Below, one piece after another: positions 54,101 to 62,778 of a stretch of DNA of 64,000 bases (position 1 is the stretch's first letter; each line of letters begins with the position of its first letter). Source of the DNA: Nocardioides daejeonensis (GTDB lineage: Bacteria > Actinomycetota > Actinomycetes > Propionibacteriales > Nocardioidaceae); assembly GCF_003194585.1 (NCBI RefSeq), contig NZ_QHKZ01000006.1, positions 186,001 through 250,000 of the forward strand. The letters are read 5' to 3'. Made by a program: the position numbers and the translations under genes. Below the pieces are notes generated by a model. That model was not told the origin of the DNA and made no database searches. It worked only from the letters and a program-made list of their open reading frames with translations.

Positions 54101-54801
54101 GCCGCCCCCAGGATCACGTCGGCCATCGATTCCATGATCTCCTCCGGCTCCCCGGTGGCCACGATGCGACCACCCGTCATCACGGCTGCGTAGTCCGAGA
54201 CCCGCAGCGCGGTGCGCGCGAACTGCTCGATGCACAGGATCGTCACACCCGTCTCAGCGATCTCGCGCACGGTGTCGTACAGCTCCTCGACGATGAGCGG
54301 TGCGAGACCCATCGAGAGCTCGTCGAGGAGGAGCAGCGCAGGGTCGGAGGCCAGCGCGCGTGACATCGCGAGCATCTGCTGCTCCCCTCCCGACATCGTC
54401 CCGGCGAGCTGCCTACGCCGCTCGAGCAGCCGCGGGAAGTAGCGGAACGCCGTCTCCATCACGGCGTCCGCCGGCACTCCGGCGTACGACATCAGGCGCA
54501 GGTTCTCCTCGACTGTCAGGTTGGGGAAGACCGAGCGCCCCTCCGGAACGGTGCACAGTCCCACTCGCGCGAGCGCGTCGGAGCTGGCGTTGCGCACATG
54601 GACGCCACCGAGATGCAGGTCGCCCGCGGTGGCCTCCTTCTGCCCGCTGATCACCTTGACGAAGGTGGACTTGCCGGCGCCGTTGGGGCCGAGCAGCGCC
54701 ATGACCGCCCCGCGCGGGATGGTCAGGTCGACGCCGCGCAGCACCTCGATCCGCCCGTAGGCGGCGTGGATGCCGATCGCCTCCAGCATCGGGACAGTCA
54801 T
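54097..54801 (-). CDS. livF: ABC importer ATPase, LivF type
   Basis: The 234-residue ATPase has Walker A LLGPNGAGKSTFVKV (about residue 36), the signature MSGGEQQMLAMSRAL (about 136) and Walker B LLLLDELSMGLAP. LivF-type features include PEGRSVFPNLTVEENL. It forms the motor of a branched-chain-amino-acid/hydrophobic-substrate importer with the next gene upstream. Start and stop codons overlap those of both neighbours by four bases. Confidence 0.92.
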   Translation of the reverse strand: MTVPMLEAIGIHAAYGRIEVLRGVDLTIPRGAVMALLGPNGAGKSTFVKVISGQKEATAGDLHLGGVHVRNASSDALARVGLCTVPEGRSVFPNLTVEENLRLMSYAGVPADAVMETAFRYFPRLLERRRQLAGTMSGGEQQMLAMSRALASDPALLLLDELSMGLAPLIVEELYDTVREIAETGVTILCIEQFARTALRVSDYAAVMTGGRIVATGEPEEIMESMADVILGAA

Positions 54802-55589
54802 GAGGTCACCGCCGGGATCGTCGTGGTCGCGTCGAGGGGCGCCAGATCGTGCTGGGTCTCGTCGGTGTCGCTGGCGCCCAGGTAGGCGGCCTGCACCCGC
54901 GCGTCGGCACGCACCTCCGCCGGGCTGCCCGAGCAGATGATCTCGCCGAAGTCGAGCACGTGGATGTCGTCGCAGACCGTCATCACCAGGTCCATGTCGT
55001 GCTCCACCATGAGGATCGCCTTGCCCTCCGACGCCAACGCGATCAGCAGCTCGCCGAACGCATCGGTCTCCGACTCGTCGAGCCCCGAGGAGGGCTCGTC
55101 GAGCAGCAGCAGCTTGGGGTCGCCGACGAGGCAGCGAGCGAGCTCCAGGAGGCGCGCGGTGCCGGTCGGGATCGAGTCGGCCCGCTCGGCGGCGTACTCG
55201 CTGATCCCGACCCGGTCCAGCGCCTCGTCGACGCGCGCGCTGGAGCTGCGCATCAGTCCGCCGAAGCCGCCCGCGATGTCGAGCGCCACCCGCACGTTGT
55301 CGCGCACGGTCAGCGAGCCGAACGCCTCCAGCCGTTGGAACGTCCGGGCCATCCCCCGCCTGGCCCGACGGTGTACGGCGGTCCTCGTCACGTCGCGGCC
55401 ACCGAAACGTACCGAGCCCGAGGTGGGTCGCTGCAGGCCGGTGATCACGTTGAAGCAGGTGGTCTTGCCGGCACCGTTGGGACCGATGAGTCCGGTGATC
55501 CGGCGCTCGTCGGCGGTGAAGCGGGCCTGGTTCACCGCGGTGACGCCGCCGAAGCGCACCACTACGTCGTTGACCTCAAGGAGTGGCAT
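54798..55589 (-). CDS. livG: ABC importer ATPase, LivG type
   Basis: The 263-residue ATPase opens LLEVNDVVVRFGGVTAVNQ and has Walker A LIGPNGAGKTTCFNVITGL (about residue 35), ARTFQRLEAFGSLTVRDNV as in LivG, and Walker B LLLLDEPSSGLDESE with an alanine/threonine-rich signature TGTARLLELARCL that departs from the canonical LSGGQ. The weak signature may mean that LivF provides the stronger site. The ATG at 55589 overlaps the permease gene by 14 bases. Confidence 0.9.
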   Translation of the reverse strand: MPLLEVNDVVVRFGGVTAVNQARFTADERRITGLIGPNGAGKTTCFNVITGLQRPTSGSVRFGGRDVTRTAVHRRARRGMARTFQRLEAFGSLTVRDNVRVALDIAGGFGGLMRSSSARVDEALDRVGISEYAAERADSIPTGTARLLELARCLVGDPKLLLLDEPSSGLDESETDAFGELLIALASEGKAILMVEHDMDLVMTVCDDIHVLDFGEIICSGSPAEVRADARVQAAYLGASDTDETQHDLAPLDATTTIPAVTS

Positions 55590-57576
55590 GACTGGTCTCC
55601 TCCTCCGCAACCAGGTCGCCGGCGGCACGCGGCGCCGGCAGCGGCTCGCCGATGAGGTCGAGCCCCACCGGCTCGAGCTCCTCGTCGTCGGCCAGGTTCG
55701 GCGCCCAGACCGGGATCCGCTCACGGATCCAGGGCTCGGCCTGACCGCGCACCCAGCGCCCGAGCCGGAAGAGCTGGTTGGCCAGGCCGTTGGGGTCGCG
55801 CCCCAGCGCTACCGCTCCGAAGCCGAGCACGACGAAGAAGAGGCCGGCCAGCTCCGGGTTGTTGGCCTGCAGTTCGGGCAGCAGCATGAGGCCGACGCCG
55901 CCGAGGCAGGCACCGGTGACGGAGGTGATGCCGAAGACGACCGCGAGCAGCAGCAGCGGCAGGCTGTTGAAGAACTGGAAGTCGGCGGCGCCGATGGTGC
56001 CTCGGAGCCCGGCGAAGAGCGCCCCCGCGAGGCCGGCGAGCCCAGCAGAGAGGGCGAAGAGACCTACCCGGAACCAGCGCTGGTCGAGGCCCAGCGTGCC
56101 GCAGGCCGACGGGCTGTCGCGCATCGCGACGAGCAGCCGTCCGACCACTCCGCGGCGGAGCGCCAGCACGGCGAGCGACATGAGCACCAGGAAGACCACC
56201 ATCACCAGCACATAGCCACTGGTGGATTCGATCTTCACGCCCAGGACCGAGAGCCGGTCGGCAGGCAACGTGCCGTTGTAGCCGAAGGCCCACTCCTCCT
56301 GGAAGATCATCTTGTCCATGAGCACGCCGAAGGCGAGCGTCGCCAGCGCCAGGTAGAGGCCGGTCAGGCGCAGCACCGGGAGCGCCACCAGCGCGCCGAC
56401 TCCGGCAGCGATCAGCGTGGTGAGCACCAGGCCGTAGAGGTTGGGCTCGGCGAGCTTCGAGTAGGTCAGCGCCCCGACACCGGCGAAGGTGAGCTGCGCG
56501 AGCGAGACATGCCCGCCGTAGCCGGTGAGCAGCACCAGCGACAGCATCACCATGGCGAAGGTGGCGGCGGTGCCGACCAACAGCAGGTTCGCCTCCGACA
56601 TGCCGGTGGTGACCACGATGACGACCAGCAGCAGCACAACACCGCTGATCGCCGCACGCAGCAGCGAGGGCACGGGCGCGGAGACGATCCCCTTGACCTG
56701 GCCGATCCGAAGCTGGGCCTGGGGGAGCAGCACCAGCAGCAGGAAGAGGAAGAGCGCCGGGATCACCGGGCGGATGCCGGCGATGAAGCCGTCGGTGGGC
56801 AGGTAGCCGACCGCGAGCGACTCCAGGATGCCCAACGCCATCGCGCCAGCGAAGGTCAGCGGCAGGCTCTTGAGCCGGCCGAGCATCGCGGCGGCGTAGG
56901 CGTTGATGACCAACAGCGTCAGCGCGTAGTAGTCGAGCCCCACCACGGGGGCCAGCAGGATCCCGCCCAGGGCAGCCAGTGAGATCCCGATCGCCCAGGC
57001 CAGCTGCGCGACCCGGTCGGGCCGTCCCCCGAAGAGCTGGAGCAGCTCCGGGTTGTCGACCGACGCGCGCATCGCCGTACCCACCCGGGTGCGGTTGAGC
57101 AGCAGGTAGAGCAGCGTCGCCACCAGCACCGAGCAGACGATGGTGATCAGCTGGTGTGCGGTGACATAGGTGGAGCCCACCTGGTATCCGGTCTCCGGAC
57201 GGAACGGCATCAGGATGCGCGCCTCCGGCGGCCAGAGGTACTGCGCCACCCCGATCAGGCCGACCAGCAGCCCGACGGTGACCACGAGGGAGACGCTCAC
57301 CGGAGCATCCCCGAGGCCGCGGGTGACGAAGCGCTGGATGAACCAGCCGATCGCCGGCGCCACCACACCGAGCACCAACACCAGCGAAAGCCACGTCGGC
57401 AGCCCTTGGCGCACCGAGAAGTCCCAGAAGGCGAAGGCCAGCACCATGCCGAACGCGCCGTGGGCGATGTTGAAGACCCGGGTGGTGGCATAGGTGAGCA
57501 CGAGGCCGCTGGCCGCGATGGCGTACGCCGCCCCGGTGAAGACCCCGAGCACCACGAAGGCGAAGAACCCGCTCAC
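55576..57576 (-). CDS. Fused LivH-LivM permease
   Basis: The 666-residue protein carries both permease subunits of a Liv importer in one chain. Residues 1-290 are LivH-like (YAIAASGLVLTYATTRVFNIAHGAFGM) and residues about 310-610 LivM-like (LLTGYGGHVSLAQLTFAGVGA, RDSPSACGTLGLD). A hydrophilic C-terminal tail of about 55 residues follows. Fused LivHM permeases occur in actinobacteria. It starts at GTG 57576, 28 bases after the binding-protein stop. Confidence 0.9.
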   Translation of the reverse strand: MSGFFAFVVLGVFTGAAYAIAASGLVLTYATTRVFNIAHGAFGMVLAFAFWDFSVRQGLPTWLSLVLVLGVVAPAIGWFIQRFVTRGLGDAPVSVSLVVTVGLLVGLIGVAQYLWPPEARILMPFRPETGYQVGSTYVTAHQLITIVCSVLVATLLYLLLNRTRVGTAMRASVDNPELLQLFGGRPDRVAQLAWAIGISLAALGGILLAPVVGLDYYALTLLVINAYAAAMLGRLKSLPLTFAGAMALGILESLAVGYLPTDGFIAGIRPVIPALFLFLLLVLLPQAQLRIGQVKGIVSAPVPSLLRAAISGVVLLLVVIVVTTGMSEANLLLVGTAATFAMVMLSLVLLTGYGGHVSLAQLTFAGVGALTYSKLAEPNLYGLVLTTLIAAGVGALVALPVLRLTGLYLALATLAFGVLMDKMIFQEEWAFGYNGTLPADRLSVLGVKIESTSGYVLVMVVFLVLMSLAVLALRRGVVGRLLVAMRDSPSACGTLGLDQRWFRVGLFALSAGLAGLAGALFAGLRGTIGAADFQFFNSLPLLLLAVVFGITSVTGACLGGVGLMLLPELQANNPELAGLFFVVLGFGAVALGRDPNGLANQLFRLGRWVRGQAEPWIRERIPVWAPNLADDEELEPVGLDLIGEPLPAPRAAGDLVAEEETSHATP

Positions 57577-57604
57577 CTGGTCGCTCCCGACATCTCGTCC
57601 ATGG

Positions 57605-59101
57605 TCAGCCGCCGATGCCGGTGCTGACCATGGAGCCGCACATGTAGCTGCCCGGGCTGACCTGGCGCCAGGTGCTGCCCTTGAGCTGGATCACCTTGGT
57701 GCACTCTGCGCCCACGCTGGCGCCGATGTGCTGCTTGGCGTGCAGCCCGTTGCCGGTCCAGTCGTTGACGCTGTTGATCGCCGAGATCAGCGTCTTGCGG
57801 TCGAGGCGGCCGCCGAGGGCGAGCGACTTCTCCACGAAGAGCCGGGCCGCCGACCACGCGTAGAGGCCGTACATGTTCGGCGCCGCGCCCGGCTTCACCT
57901 GCTGGAGCCAGGAGAGGTAGAGCTGCATCTCCTTGTTGTTGCGGTTCTCGAACAGGTCGTTGGACATGAAGACGAAGCTGCCGTCGCCGTCGCCGCCGGC
58001 CTGGTCGACGTACCGCTTGTCGTAGATCGTCGCGTCCTGGAGGTAGACGTCGGGCTTGAACTGCTGCTGCTTCATCGCCTGCTGGAGCTTGACCGTGTTC
58101 TGGTACGGCCCCTGGTACATCACGAACTTGATGCCCTTGCTCTTCATCTGCTGGACGTAGGGCGCGAAGTTGAACTCGGCGACGTCGATGCCCTGCTCGT
58201 AGTCGACCTTGAAGCCGATCTTCTTCCAGGCCGCCGCCATCGACTTCGCGTTGACGGGGGCCGCACCGGCGTTGATGTAGAGGACCGCGGTGTGCTGGGT
58301 GGCGTCCTTGTACTTCGACATGAACCACTTGCCGTAGGAGTCCGGCACCTTCGAGGTGCCGACCGGCTGGGTGGCGAAGCAGGTGGAGCACTTCTGCCGC
58401 TCCGGGTTCACGCTGACCGACCGCAGGTCGGGCAGGCCGCAGCTCTGGGTGACGCCGGCACCCCCGGAGTCGAAGGCCGACATCGAGCCGACCGCGGCGA
58501 ACGCCTGGTCACAAGCCTGCAGGTAGGCCTTCTGGTCGGCGCCCGCGTCGGCCCGCGAGTCGAGCGCCATCACCTCGAGCTTGCGCCCGCAGATGCTGCT
58601 CTGCGAGTTGAAGTAGGCGACGTACGCACGGGTACCCATCTGGGCCGACTCGAAGATGCCCGGCACCGGCCCCGAGAGGTCGGAGACGTTGGCGATGGTG
58701 ATCTTGGAGTCGGTGATGCCGGTCTGGTTCTTGAAGCCGTTGCAGCTGGCCTTCGGACCGTCGCCGGTCGACGAGTTCTCACCCTTCTGCGGCGAGTCGG
58801 AGGCGTTCTGGGTGCCCGGCTTGTCGGAGCTCCCCGTGTCGCCGGTGTCTCCTGTGCTGCCGGTGTCGCCGGTGTCCCCCACGTCGCCGACGTCACCGGT
58901 ATCGCCGGTATCGCCGGTGTCCCCCACGTCGCCGACGTCACCGGTATCGCCGGCCTCGTTGGTCGTGCCGTTGACCTTGGCGACCGTGTCTGGGTCCAGC
59001 TGGGATCCGCAGGCCGCCAGCGTGACGGCCAACGATCCGGCCAGCAGCGCGGCGGCGAGCCTGGTGCGCCGGCCGGGACGTCGCAGAGGGAGGAACGACA
59101 T
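57605..59101 (-). CDS. Liv-type ABC substrate-binding lipoprotein with Gly-Asp repeat stalk
   Basis: The 498-residue lipoprotein has a lipobox LAAC (cysteine 31), then a stalk of fourteen Gly-Asp-Thr/Val-type triplets (about residues 51-92), an NPQ/Ser-rich linker, and a periplasmic-binding domain like those for branched-chain amino acids (ITIANVSDLSGPVPGIFESAQ from about 136). Pairs of cysteines (CNGFKN, CGRK, CDQAF, CGLPD, CSTC) suggest disulphides. The ligand of the importer is unknown; the lipid-catabolism context suggests a hydrophobic or steroid-like acid, an inference only. Confidence 0.9.
   Translation of the reverse strand: MSFLPLRRPGRRTRLAAALLAGSLAVTLAACGSQLDPDTVAKVNGTTNEAGDTGDVGDVGDTGDTGDTGDVGDVGDTGDTGSTGDTGDTGSSDKPGTQNASDSPQKGENSSTGDGPKASCNGFKNQTGITDSKITIANVSDLSGPVPGIFESAQMGTRAYVAYFNSQSSICGRKLEVMALDSRADAGADQKAYLQACDQAFAAVGSMSAFDSGGAGVTQSCGLPDLRSVSVNPERQKCSTCFATQPVGTSKVPDSYGKWFMSKYKDATQHTAVLYINAGAAPVNAKSMAAAWKKIGFKVDYEQGIDVAEFNFAPYVQQMKSKGIKFVMYQGPYQNTVKLQQAMKQQQFKPDVYLQDATIYDKRYVDQAGGDGDGSFVFMSNDLFENRNNKEMQLYLSWLQQVKPGAAPNMYGLYAWSAARLFVEKSLALGGRLDRKTLISAINSVNDWTGNGLHAKQHIGASVGAECTKVIQLKGSTWRQVSPGSYMCGSMVSTGIGG
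58866..58953. repeat. 45-bp tandem repeat encoding the Gly-Asp stalk
   Basis: Two copies of a 43-base identical stretch begin at 58866 and 58911, period 45 (15 residues, five triplets). It is part of a larger low-complexity coding run of about 130 bases. Such repeats change copy number easily, so stalk length may vary among strains. Confidence 0.8.
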
Positions 59102-59220
59102 AGGGGCAGGTCCTCGCAGATCAGGGGGTCAGGGCACCAGTTTCAACGAGGGCTCTATCAACAAGTTACTGGTGAATGTGACCGCGACCACGCGGCCGGC
59201 CGGACATGCGGCCCCGAGCC

Positions 59221-59595
59221 TCACCGGGACTTGGCGATCGTCTCCTCGACCAGCGAGTTCAGCCGCGCGCCGACCGGCCATCCGGCGTAGTGGCAGAGGA
59301 AGATGACGATCTCCCGCAGGGCATCTGCATCGAGTTCGCCAGCTGCGACGGCCGCCGGGATCTGGATGGTCAGGACGTCGTGCGCGCCTTGTCCGGCCAG
59401 GAGTCCGATCAGAAGCAACCGGCGGTCCCGGTCACTCAGCCCGGGCCGGTTCCAGATGTCGGCGAAGAGGTGGTCGGCTGTGTAGCCGAAGAAGTCACCG
59501 TCGCCGTCGGACATCGTGAAGCCGTAGACCTGCTCCATCTTCTCCAGCCCACGACGCCGGGTCTCCGGCAGCCGCGCGAAACGCTCGTCACTCAT
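59221..59595 (-). CDS. Carboxymuconolactone decarboxylase-family protein
   Basis: The 124-residue protein matches the CMD/AhpD fold: YTADHLFADIWNRPGLSDRDRRLLLIGLLAGQGAHDVL in pieces from about residue 38, and LREIVIFLCHYAGWPVGARL with one cysteine near residue 101 rather than the CxxC of AhpD. Members are gamma-carboxymuconolactone decarboxylases or unknown catabolic enzymes. ATG 59595 follows GGAG at six bases. It is the last gene of the operon that begins with the P450. Confidence 0.85.
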   Translation of the reverse strand: MSDERFARLPETRRRGLEKMEQVYGFTMSDGDGDFFGYTADHLFADIWNRPGLSDRDRRLLLIGLLAGQGAHDVLTIQIPAAVAAGELDADALREIVIFLCHYAGWPVGARLNSLVEETIAKSR

Positions 59596-59635
59596 CCGCT
59601 GCTCCTTCACTCATGGTCGAACTCGACGAACTCCC

Positions 59636-59670
59636 GGTGGTCGAGCCCTTCGACAGGCTCAGGAACCACC
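59636..59670. repeat. REP-like palindrome, copy 1
   Basis: GGTGGT and ACCACC enclose GAGCC and GGCTC arms around the core TCGACAGGCTC. It lies between the CMD gene and the dehydrogenase gene. A related copy stands at 62781-62805; both share GGTGGT and TCGACAGGCTC. Confidence 0.65.
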
Positions 59671-59680
59671 TGTCGAGACC

Positions 59681-60541
59681 TCACACCTCATTCCGGCAGC
59701 CCAGCCCGGGGCCGAGTCGCTCCAGCGCGAGCCGCGCCATCGGCGTCTCGACACCCAGCCCGTCGGCCAGCTCCAGCGCGAACCCGAGGTCCTTCTCCCC
59801 CAGTGCGCGGACATGGCCGAAGATGCCGGCCCAGAAATCGTCGGCCGGGAGGGGCGCCGCGGTGGCGCGGTGCATGATCGCGCCGGGGCCGCCGGTGATG
59901 GCGTCGGTGTGGCGCACCACGTCGCCGAGCGCGACCAGGTCGAGCCCGGCCGCCTCGGCCAACCGCTGGGCCTCGGTGGCCGCGGTGAAGGCGGCGAAGT
60001 GCATCAGGTTGCGACACAGCTTGAACGCGGTGCCGGCGCCGACCGGCCCTGCGTGCACCACCTTGGAGCCCATCGCGGCTAGCACCGGCTCCGCCCGCGC
60101 GTACGCCGTCGCGTCGCCACCCACCATGATCGCCAGGGTGCCATCGGCCGCCCCCATCGCGCCGCCGGAGACCGGGGCGTCGAGGACCGCCATGCCTGCT
60201 GCCGACGCCCGGGCGTCCAGTTCGGCGGGTGTGGTCGGCGCGACCGTCGAGTGCACGAGGACGACGCGCACCATGCCGTCGGCCGCAAGCACCTCATCGA
60301 GCACCGAGCGCACCTGGTCGTCGTCGCGCACCATCACCGACAGCACCTCGACCGAGGCCGCCAGCTCCGCCACCGAGGCTGCTGCACGGGCGCCCGCGGC
60401 AGTCAGCTCCGCCATCGGCTCCGGGGCCACGTCGAAGACCGACAGCGCGATGCCTTCTGCCGCTGCCAGCCGCAACGCCATCGGCTTGCCGATGTTGCCG
60501 AGGCCGACGAACCCGACCGGCGTGGCGTCGTACTCGCTCAC
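59681..60541 (-). CDS. 3-Hydroxyisobutyrate-dehydrogenase-like enzyme
   Basis: The 286-residue beta-hydroxyacid dehydrogenase has the dinucleotide motif VGFVGLGNIGKPMALRL (residues 8-24), then VSGGAMGAADGTLAIMVGG (about residue 117) with the catalytic lysine in GAGTAFKLCRNLM (about residue 168). It oxidises a 3-hydroxy acid with NAD(P). The GTG at 60541 overlaps the SDR stop by four bases, which resolves the start inside a much longer open frame. It follows SDR in the catabolic operon. Confidence 0.9.
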   Translation of the reverse strand: MSEYDATPVGFVGLGNIGKPMALRLAAAEGIALSVFDVAPEPMAELTAAGARAAASVAELAASVEVLSVMVRDDDQVRSVLDEVLAADGMVRVVLVHSTVAPTTPAELDARASAAGMAVLDAPVSGGAMGAADGTLAIMVGGDATAYARAEPVLAAMGSKVVHAGPVGAGTAFKLCRNLMHFAAFTAATEAQRLAEAAGLDLVALGDVVRHTDAITGGPGAIMHRATAAPLPADDFWAGIFGHVRALGEKDLGFALELADGLGVETPMARLALERLGPGLGCRNEV

Positions 60542-61287
60542 GAGCGGAAGACCTGACCGCCGTCGACGGCGAGGATCTGACCGGTCACCCAGCTCGCGTC
60601 GTCCGAGAGCAGGTAGAGGCAAGCGCCGACCATGTCCTCGGGCTGACCCATCCGCTTGATGGCCAGGCTGTTGCGCACGATCTCCTGGGCGGCGTCGCCG
60701 GCCTGCACCCGCGTGGCAGGCGTGTCGGTAGGGCCAGGAGCGATGGCGTTGACACGGATGCCCATGCCGCCGAGCTCGTGCGCAAGCTGCTGGGTAAGGC
60801 CGTTGATGCCCACCTTCGCCAGGCCGTAGAAGCCCGAGTAGAGCCACGCCGCGGTCGACGACTGGTTGACGATCGCGCCGCCACCGCGCGCCTGCATGTG
60901 CGGGTAGCAGGCGCGCGTGACGACCAGTGCGCCGTCCATGTTCACGCTCATGAACCGTCGGTAGTAGTCCCAGTCGACGGTCACCAGCAGGTCGAAGGCC
61001 ATCTCTCCGTAGATCGCGGCGTTGTTGACCAGCAGGTCGATCCCGCCGTACTTCTCCACGGCCGCCTCCGCCAGCGCCGCAGCGGAGGCCGGGTCCGCCA
61101 CGTCGGTGCGCCAGAAGCTGGCGCACCCGCCGTCGGCCTCGATCTCCTTGGCGACGGCCGCGCCGGACTCCTCGTTGAGGTCCGCGACCACGACCGCCGC
61201 CCCCTCCGCTGCCAATGCACGCGCGTATGCCTCGCCGATGCCCTGAGCCGCGCCGGTCACGATCGCGACCTTCTCGTTGAACCTCAT
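60538..61287 (-). CDS. Short-chain dehydrogenase/reductase
   Basis: The 249-residue SDR has the classical TGAAQGIGEAYARAL cofactor site (about residue 12), NNAA, the catalytic serine in NQSSTAAWLYSG and the YGLAK (YxxxK) site (about residue 155). It acts on an alcohol or ketone. ATG 61287 and GTG 61296 are both possible; 61287 gives better spacing from GAGGAG. It lies 15 bases after the aldehyde dehydrogenase stop. Confidence 0.92.
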   Translation of the reverse strand: MRFNEKVAIVTGAAQGIGEAYARALAAEGAAVVVADLNEESGAAVAKEIEADGGCASFWRTDVADPASAAALAEAAVEKYGGIDLLVNNAAIYGEMAFDLLVTVDWDYYRRFMSVNMDGALVVTRACYPHMQARGGGAIVNQSSTAAWLYSGFYGLAKVGINGLTQQLAHELGGMGIRVNAIAPGPTDTPATRVQAGDAAQEIVRNSLAIKRMGQPEDMVGACLYLLSDDASWVTGQILAVDGGQVFRS

Positions 61288-61302
61288 CTGACTCACTTCT
61301 CC

Positions 61303-62778
61303 TCACGCCGGTTCGGCGACGACCTTGGTCTCCAGGTACTCCTCGAATCCGGCGACGCCCATCTCGCGGCCGATGCCGGAGTGCTTGTAGCCGCCGAAGG
61401 GCGCGTCGGGACTGAACCAGACCCCGCCGTTCACCGCCATCGTCCCGGTCCGGATCCGCGCCGCCACCGTCTTCGCCCGGTCAAGCGAGCCGGAGTCGAC
61501 CGAGCCGGAGAGCCCGTAGTCCGATTCGTTGGCGATCCGCACGGCGTCGTCGTCGCCGTCGTGGGGAATGACCACGAGCACCGGGCCGAAGATCTCCTCC
61601 TGTGCGAGCCGCGACCCGTTGTCGAGCCCGGCGACCACGGTCGGAGCGATCCAGTAGCCGCCTGCCAGCTCGCCGTCCATGGTGGCGACCGTGCCACCGG
61701 TCGCGAAGCTGCCCCCATCCGCCTCGACCAGGTCGAGGTACGCAGCCACCCGGTCCCGCTGCACCGCAGAGATGACGGGCCCGCAGATGGCACCCGGATC
61801 ACTCGGGTCCTTGGCACCGATCGACTCCATCACCGCGGCCGCCGCCTCCACAGCGACGTCGTACTGCGCACGTGGCACCACCAGGCGGGTGGTGAGTGCG
61901 CAGCCCTGGCCGGCGTGGATGCAGGCGGCGAAGGCGGTCGCGCCGGCCGAGGCGGCGACGTCGGCGTCGTCGAGCACGACGGCTGCGGACTTGCCACCCA
62001 GCTCGAGGAAGACCTTCTTCAAGGTAGGGGCTGCGGCCGCCATGATCGCCTTGCCGGTCGAGGTCGAACCGGTGAAGGAGACCATGTCGATCCGAGAGTC
62101 GGTGGCCAGTACCGAGGCGACCTCGTTGGAGCGCGGAGTGACCACGTTGAGCACGCCGGGCGGGAGGTCGGTGTGCTCGGCAGCGATCCGACCGAGCTCA
62201 CAGGCCAGCCACGGCGTGTCCGGCGCGGGCTTGAGCACGACCGTGCAGCCGGCCGCGAGCGCCGGGCCGATCTTGGCCAGGTTGATCTGGGTAGGCACGT
62301 TCCACGGGGTGATCGCGGCGACCACGCCGACCGGCTCGCGGTGCACGGTGCGGCGCGAGGCGATGCCCATCGGCGAGGCGACGCCGAGGTCGGTGCTGAA
62401 CGCGTACTCCTCCAGGAGGTCCGTCACCCAGCGCAGGCCGTCGACCGGCACGTCGAACCCGGCGGCGCCCATCATGAAGGTCGGCATCCCGACTTCGACG
62501 GTGGTGAGCGCCTTGAAAGCATCGGCGTTCTCGAGGAGTGCGGCATGCAGCTGGCGCAGGCACCGGACCCGCAGCTCTCGATCGGTCGCCCAACCGCTCT
62601 CGTCGAACGCAACCCGAGCCGCGGCGATGGCTGCCTCGACGTCGTCGGCCGTGGCATCCGGCGCCGCACCGATCGGCTGGCCGGTTGCAGGATTCAGGAT
62701 CGGGTACGTCGCACCGTCCGACGCCGCGGTCAGCTTGCCGTCGACGAGCAACCGGGCAGGGGGCGGCAGGGTGGTCAT
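61303..62778 (-). CDS. Aldehyde dehydrogenase
   Basis: The 491-residue NAD(P)-dependent enzyme has ITPWNVPTQINLAKIGPAL (about residue 157), FTGSTSTGKAIM, the glutamate motif LELGGKSAAVVLDD (about 261), and the catalytic cysteine in HAGQGCALTTR (about residue 297). It would oxidise an aldehyde from the P450/SDR pathway. The ATG overlaps the stop of the SnoaL-like gene (ATGA). Confidence 0.95.
   Translation of the reverse strand: MTTLPPPARLLVDGKLTAASDGATYPILNPATGQPIGAAPDATADDVEAAIAAARVAFDESGWATDRELRVRCLRQLHAALLENADAFKALTTVEVGMPTFMMGAAGFDVPVDGLRWVTDLLEEYAFSTDLGVASPMGIASRRTVHREPVGVVAAITPWNVPTQINLAKIGPALAAGCTVVLKPAPDTPWLACELGRIAAEHTDLPPGVLNVVTPRSNEVASVLATDSRIDMVSFTGSTSTGKAIMAAAAPTLKKVFLELGGKSAAVVLDDADVAASAGATAFAACIHAGQGCALTTRLVVPRAQYDVAVEAAAAVMESIGAKDPSDPGAICGPVISAVQRDRVAAYLDLVEADGGSFATGGTVATMDGELAGGYWIAPTVVAGLDNGSRLAQEEIFGPVLVVIPHDGDDDAVRIANESDYGLSGSVDSGSLDRAKTVAARIRTGTMAVNGGVWFSPDAPFGGYKHSGIGREMGVAGFEEYLETKVVAEPA

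Noticed and set aside
59135-59174. KstR-type steroid regulator site upstream of the Liv binding protein
   Set aside because: AACAAGTT is present, but the outer T and A of TNNAACNNGTTNNA are missing. A CACCAGT/ACTGGTG pair is too widely spaced to call.
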